This document shows positions 62,529-64,000 of a DNA stretch of 64,000 bases, piece after piece. Location of the stretch: assembly GCA_002271215.1 (NCBI GenBank), contig CP018628.1, forward strand, positions 186,001 to 250,000. Direction: 5' to 3'. The translations under genes and the position numbers were made by a program. This DNA comes from Lelliottia jeotgali (lineage in GTDB: Bacteria; Pseudomonadota; Gammaproteobacteria; Enterobacterales; Enterobacteriaceae). A model generated the notes under the pieces. It saw nothing but the letters and a program-made list of their open reading frames with translations, searched no databases and had not been told where the DNA came from. The number at the start of each line of letters is the position of its first letter. Position 1 is the stretch's first letter.

Positions 62529-64000
62529 GTGCTGACACTGTTACACCTGCTATCGGCCGTCGCTCTGCTGGTCTGGGGCACGCACATTGTCCGTACCGGC
62601 GTGATGCGCGTATTTGGCGCACGCTTACGCACCGTCCTCAGCCGCAGCGTTGAGAAAAAACCGCTCGCCTTCTGTGCGGGCATCGGCGTCACCGCCCTTG
62701 TGCAAAGCAGTAACGCCACCACCATGCTCGTCACCTCGTTTGTGGCGCAGGATCTGGTGGCGCTCACTCCGGCGTTAGTTATCGTGCTGGGCGCAGACGT
62801 CGGGACCGCGCTAATGGCGCGAATCCTGACCTTCGATCTCTCCTGGCTATCGCCGCTGCTGATTTTCATCGGCGTGATCTTCTTCCTCGGACGCAAACAG
62901 ACGCGTGAAGGGCAGTTGGGCCGCGTGGGAATTGGCCTCGGGCTGATCCTGCTGGCGCTGGAACTTATCGTTCAGGCGGTCACGCCGATCACCCAGGCCA
63001 ACGGCGTGCAGGTGATTTTCGCCTCGCTGACGGGCGACATTATGCTCGATGCGCTGATTGGCGCGGTGTTCGCCATCATCAGTTACTCCAGCCTCGCGGC
63101 AGTGCTGCTCACCGCGACGCTGACCACCGCCGGGGCGATCTCCTTCCCGGTCGCGCTGTGCCTGGTGATCGGCGCGAACCTTGGCTCTGGTCTGCTGGCG
63201 ATGCTCAACAATAGCGGCGCAAATGCCGCTGCCCGCCGCGTGGCGCTTGGGAGTTTGCTGTTCAAGCTGGTGGGCAGCCTGGTAATCCTGCCGTTTGTCC
63301 ATCCTCTGGCGAACCTGATGGATAACCTGCCGCTACCGAAAGCCGAGCTGGTGATCTACTTCCATGTCTTCTACAACCTGGTGCGCTGTCTGGCGATGGT
63401 GCCGTTCGCCGGGCCGATGGCGCGATTCTGTAAGCGTATGATTCGTGATGAACCCGAGCTGGACGCCCGTCTGAAACCGAAGCATCTCGACACCTCGGCG
63501 CTGGATACCCCGGCGCTGGCACTGGCCAATGCCGCCCGTGAAACCCTGCGCATGGGCGATGCGATGGAGACCATGCTGGATGGCCTGAAAAAAGTCATGC
63601 ACGGTGAACCGCGCGAAGAGAAAGAGCTGCGCAAGCTGGCTGACGACATCAACGTGCTTTACACCGCCATCAAACTCTATCTGGCCCGGATGCCGCAGGA
63701 TGAACTGGCAGAAGAGGAGTCCCGCCGTTGGGCGGAGATTATCGAGATGTCGTTCAACCTTGAGCAGGCATCGGATATTGTCGAACGCATGGGCAGCGAA
63801 ATCGCCGATAAATCACTGGCTGCCCGTCGGGCGTTCTCCCTGGAAGGCGTCGTGGAGCTGGACACGCTGCAGGATCAGCTGCTCAGCAACCTGCAGCTGG
63901 CAATGTCGGTCTTCTTCTCTGGTGATGTGCCAAGCGCTCGCCGTTTGCGCCGCAACAAGCATCGCTTCCGCATCCTCAACCGTCGTTACTCCCACGCGCA
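62529..64000 (+). CDS. yjbB: Na+/phosphate cotransporter family protein YjbB, 3' end cut by window
   Basis: 490 codons are visible (E. coli YjbB has 543), running off the window end. N-terminal half has two inverted Na/Pi-cotransporter repeats with QSSNATTMLVTSF and SYSSLAAVLLTATLT signatures and about eight membrane segments. The C-terminal half (from about residue 330) is a PhoU-like helical domain. E. coli YjbB mediates phosphate export when intracellular phosphate or polyphosphate is high. The GTG at 62529 matches E. coli and has AAGGAG upstream at 62512-62517. Confidence 0.93.
   Translation, partial: MLTLLHLLSAVALLVWGTHIVRTGVMRVFGARLRTVLSRSVEKKPLAFCAGIGVTALVQSSNATTMLVTSFVAQDLVALTPALVIVLGADVGTALMARILTFDLSWLSPLLIFIGVIFFLGRKQTREGQLGRVGIGLGLILLALELIVQAVTPITQANGVQVIFASLTGDIMLDALIGAVFAIISYSSLAAVLLTATLTTAGAISFPVALCLVIGANLGSGLLAMLNNSGANAAARRVALGSLLFKLVGSLVILPFVHPLANLMDNLPLPKAELVIYFHVFYNLVRCLAMVPFAGPMARFCKRMIRDEPELDARLKPKHLDTSALDTPALALANAARETLRMGDAMETMLDGLKKVMHGEPREEKELRKLADDINVLYTAIKLYLARMPQDELAEEESRRWAEIIEMSFNLEQASDIVERMGSEIADKSLAARRAFSLEGVVELDTLQDQLLSNLQLAMSVFFSGDVPSARRLRRNKHRFRILNRRYSHA

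Overview
The window is ordinary enterobacterial chromosome. Nearly every gene is a close relative of an Escherichia coli K-12 gene, with matching lengths and local order, and a complete rRNA operon is present. The 16S sequence and the accessory gene content point to the Enterobacter/Lelliottia/Leclercia part of the Enterobacteriaceae rather than Escherichia itself. The exact genus is not settled from sequence reading alone.

Layout. (1) 1-14.2 kb: 3' part of bisC (cut by the window edge), convergent yiaC-tag, yhjY, yhjX with a tandem two-component-regulator motif, eptB with a sigma-E-like promoter, a tRNA-Pro(UGG), and the dppABCDF dipeptide transporter. (2) 14.2-29.6 kb: coaA, the tRNA cluster thrU-tyrU-glyT-thrT with tufB, then secE-nusG, rplKAJL and rpoBC. 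(3) 29.7-32.3 kb: an accessory island on the minus strand holding orphan PTS IIB and IIA proteins of the lactose/chitobiose class and a membrane Cache-GGDEF diguanylate cyclase. The cyclase has an unusual structured leader that resembles a diverged TPP riboswitch. (4) 32.3-38.4 kb: the thiCEFSGH thiamine operon behind a canonical TPP riboswitch, then rsd. (5) 38.5-45.8 kb: nudC, hemE, nfi, yjaG, hupA, yjaH on plus; purH-purD with a PurR box on minus. (6) 46.0-51.3 kb: an rrn operon (P1, P2, 16S, 23S, 5S) whose 16S-23S spacer has no tRNA. (7) 51.4-64 kb: metA with four met boxes, aceBAK with its repressor gene iclR, metH, and the start of the Na+/phosphate transporter gene yjbB.

How the genes work together. 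The centre is the core gene-expression machinery (EF-Tu, SecE/NusG, ribosomal proteins, RNA polymerase, rRNA, tRNAs), under leader-RNA and attenuator control. Around it sit thiamine, purine, haem and methionine biosynthesis, the glyoxylate shunt and dipeptide uptake, each with a recognisable operator or riboswitch.

Main departures from the E. coli order: dppF is joined directly to coaA, which fits one origin-spanning inversion. The PTS/diguanylate-cyclase island takes the place of yjaZ. zraPSR, yjaAB and arpA are absent. The tRNA upstream of dppA has the UGG rather than the CGG anticodon and is followed by an interrupted copy of its own 3' end. No phage, transposase, CRISPR array or defence gene was seen. 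The best candidate for something undescribed is the riboswitch-like leader of the diguanylate cyclase gene.
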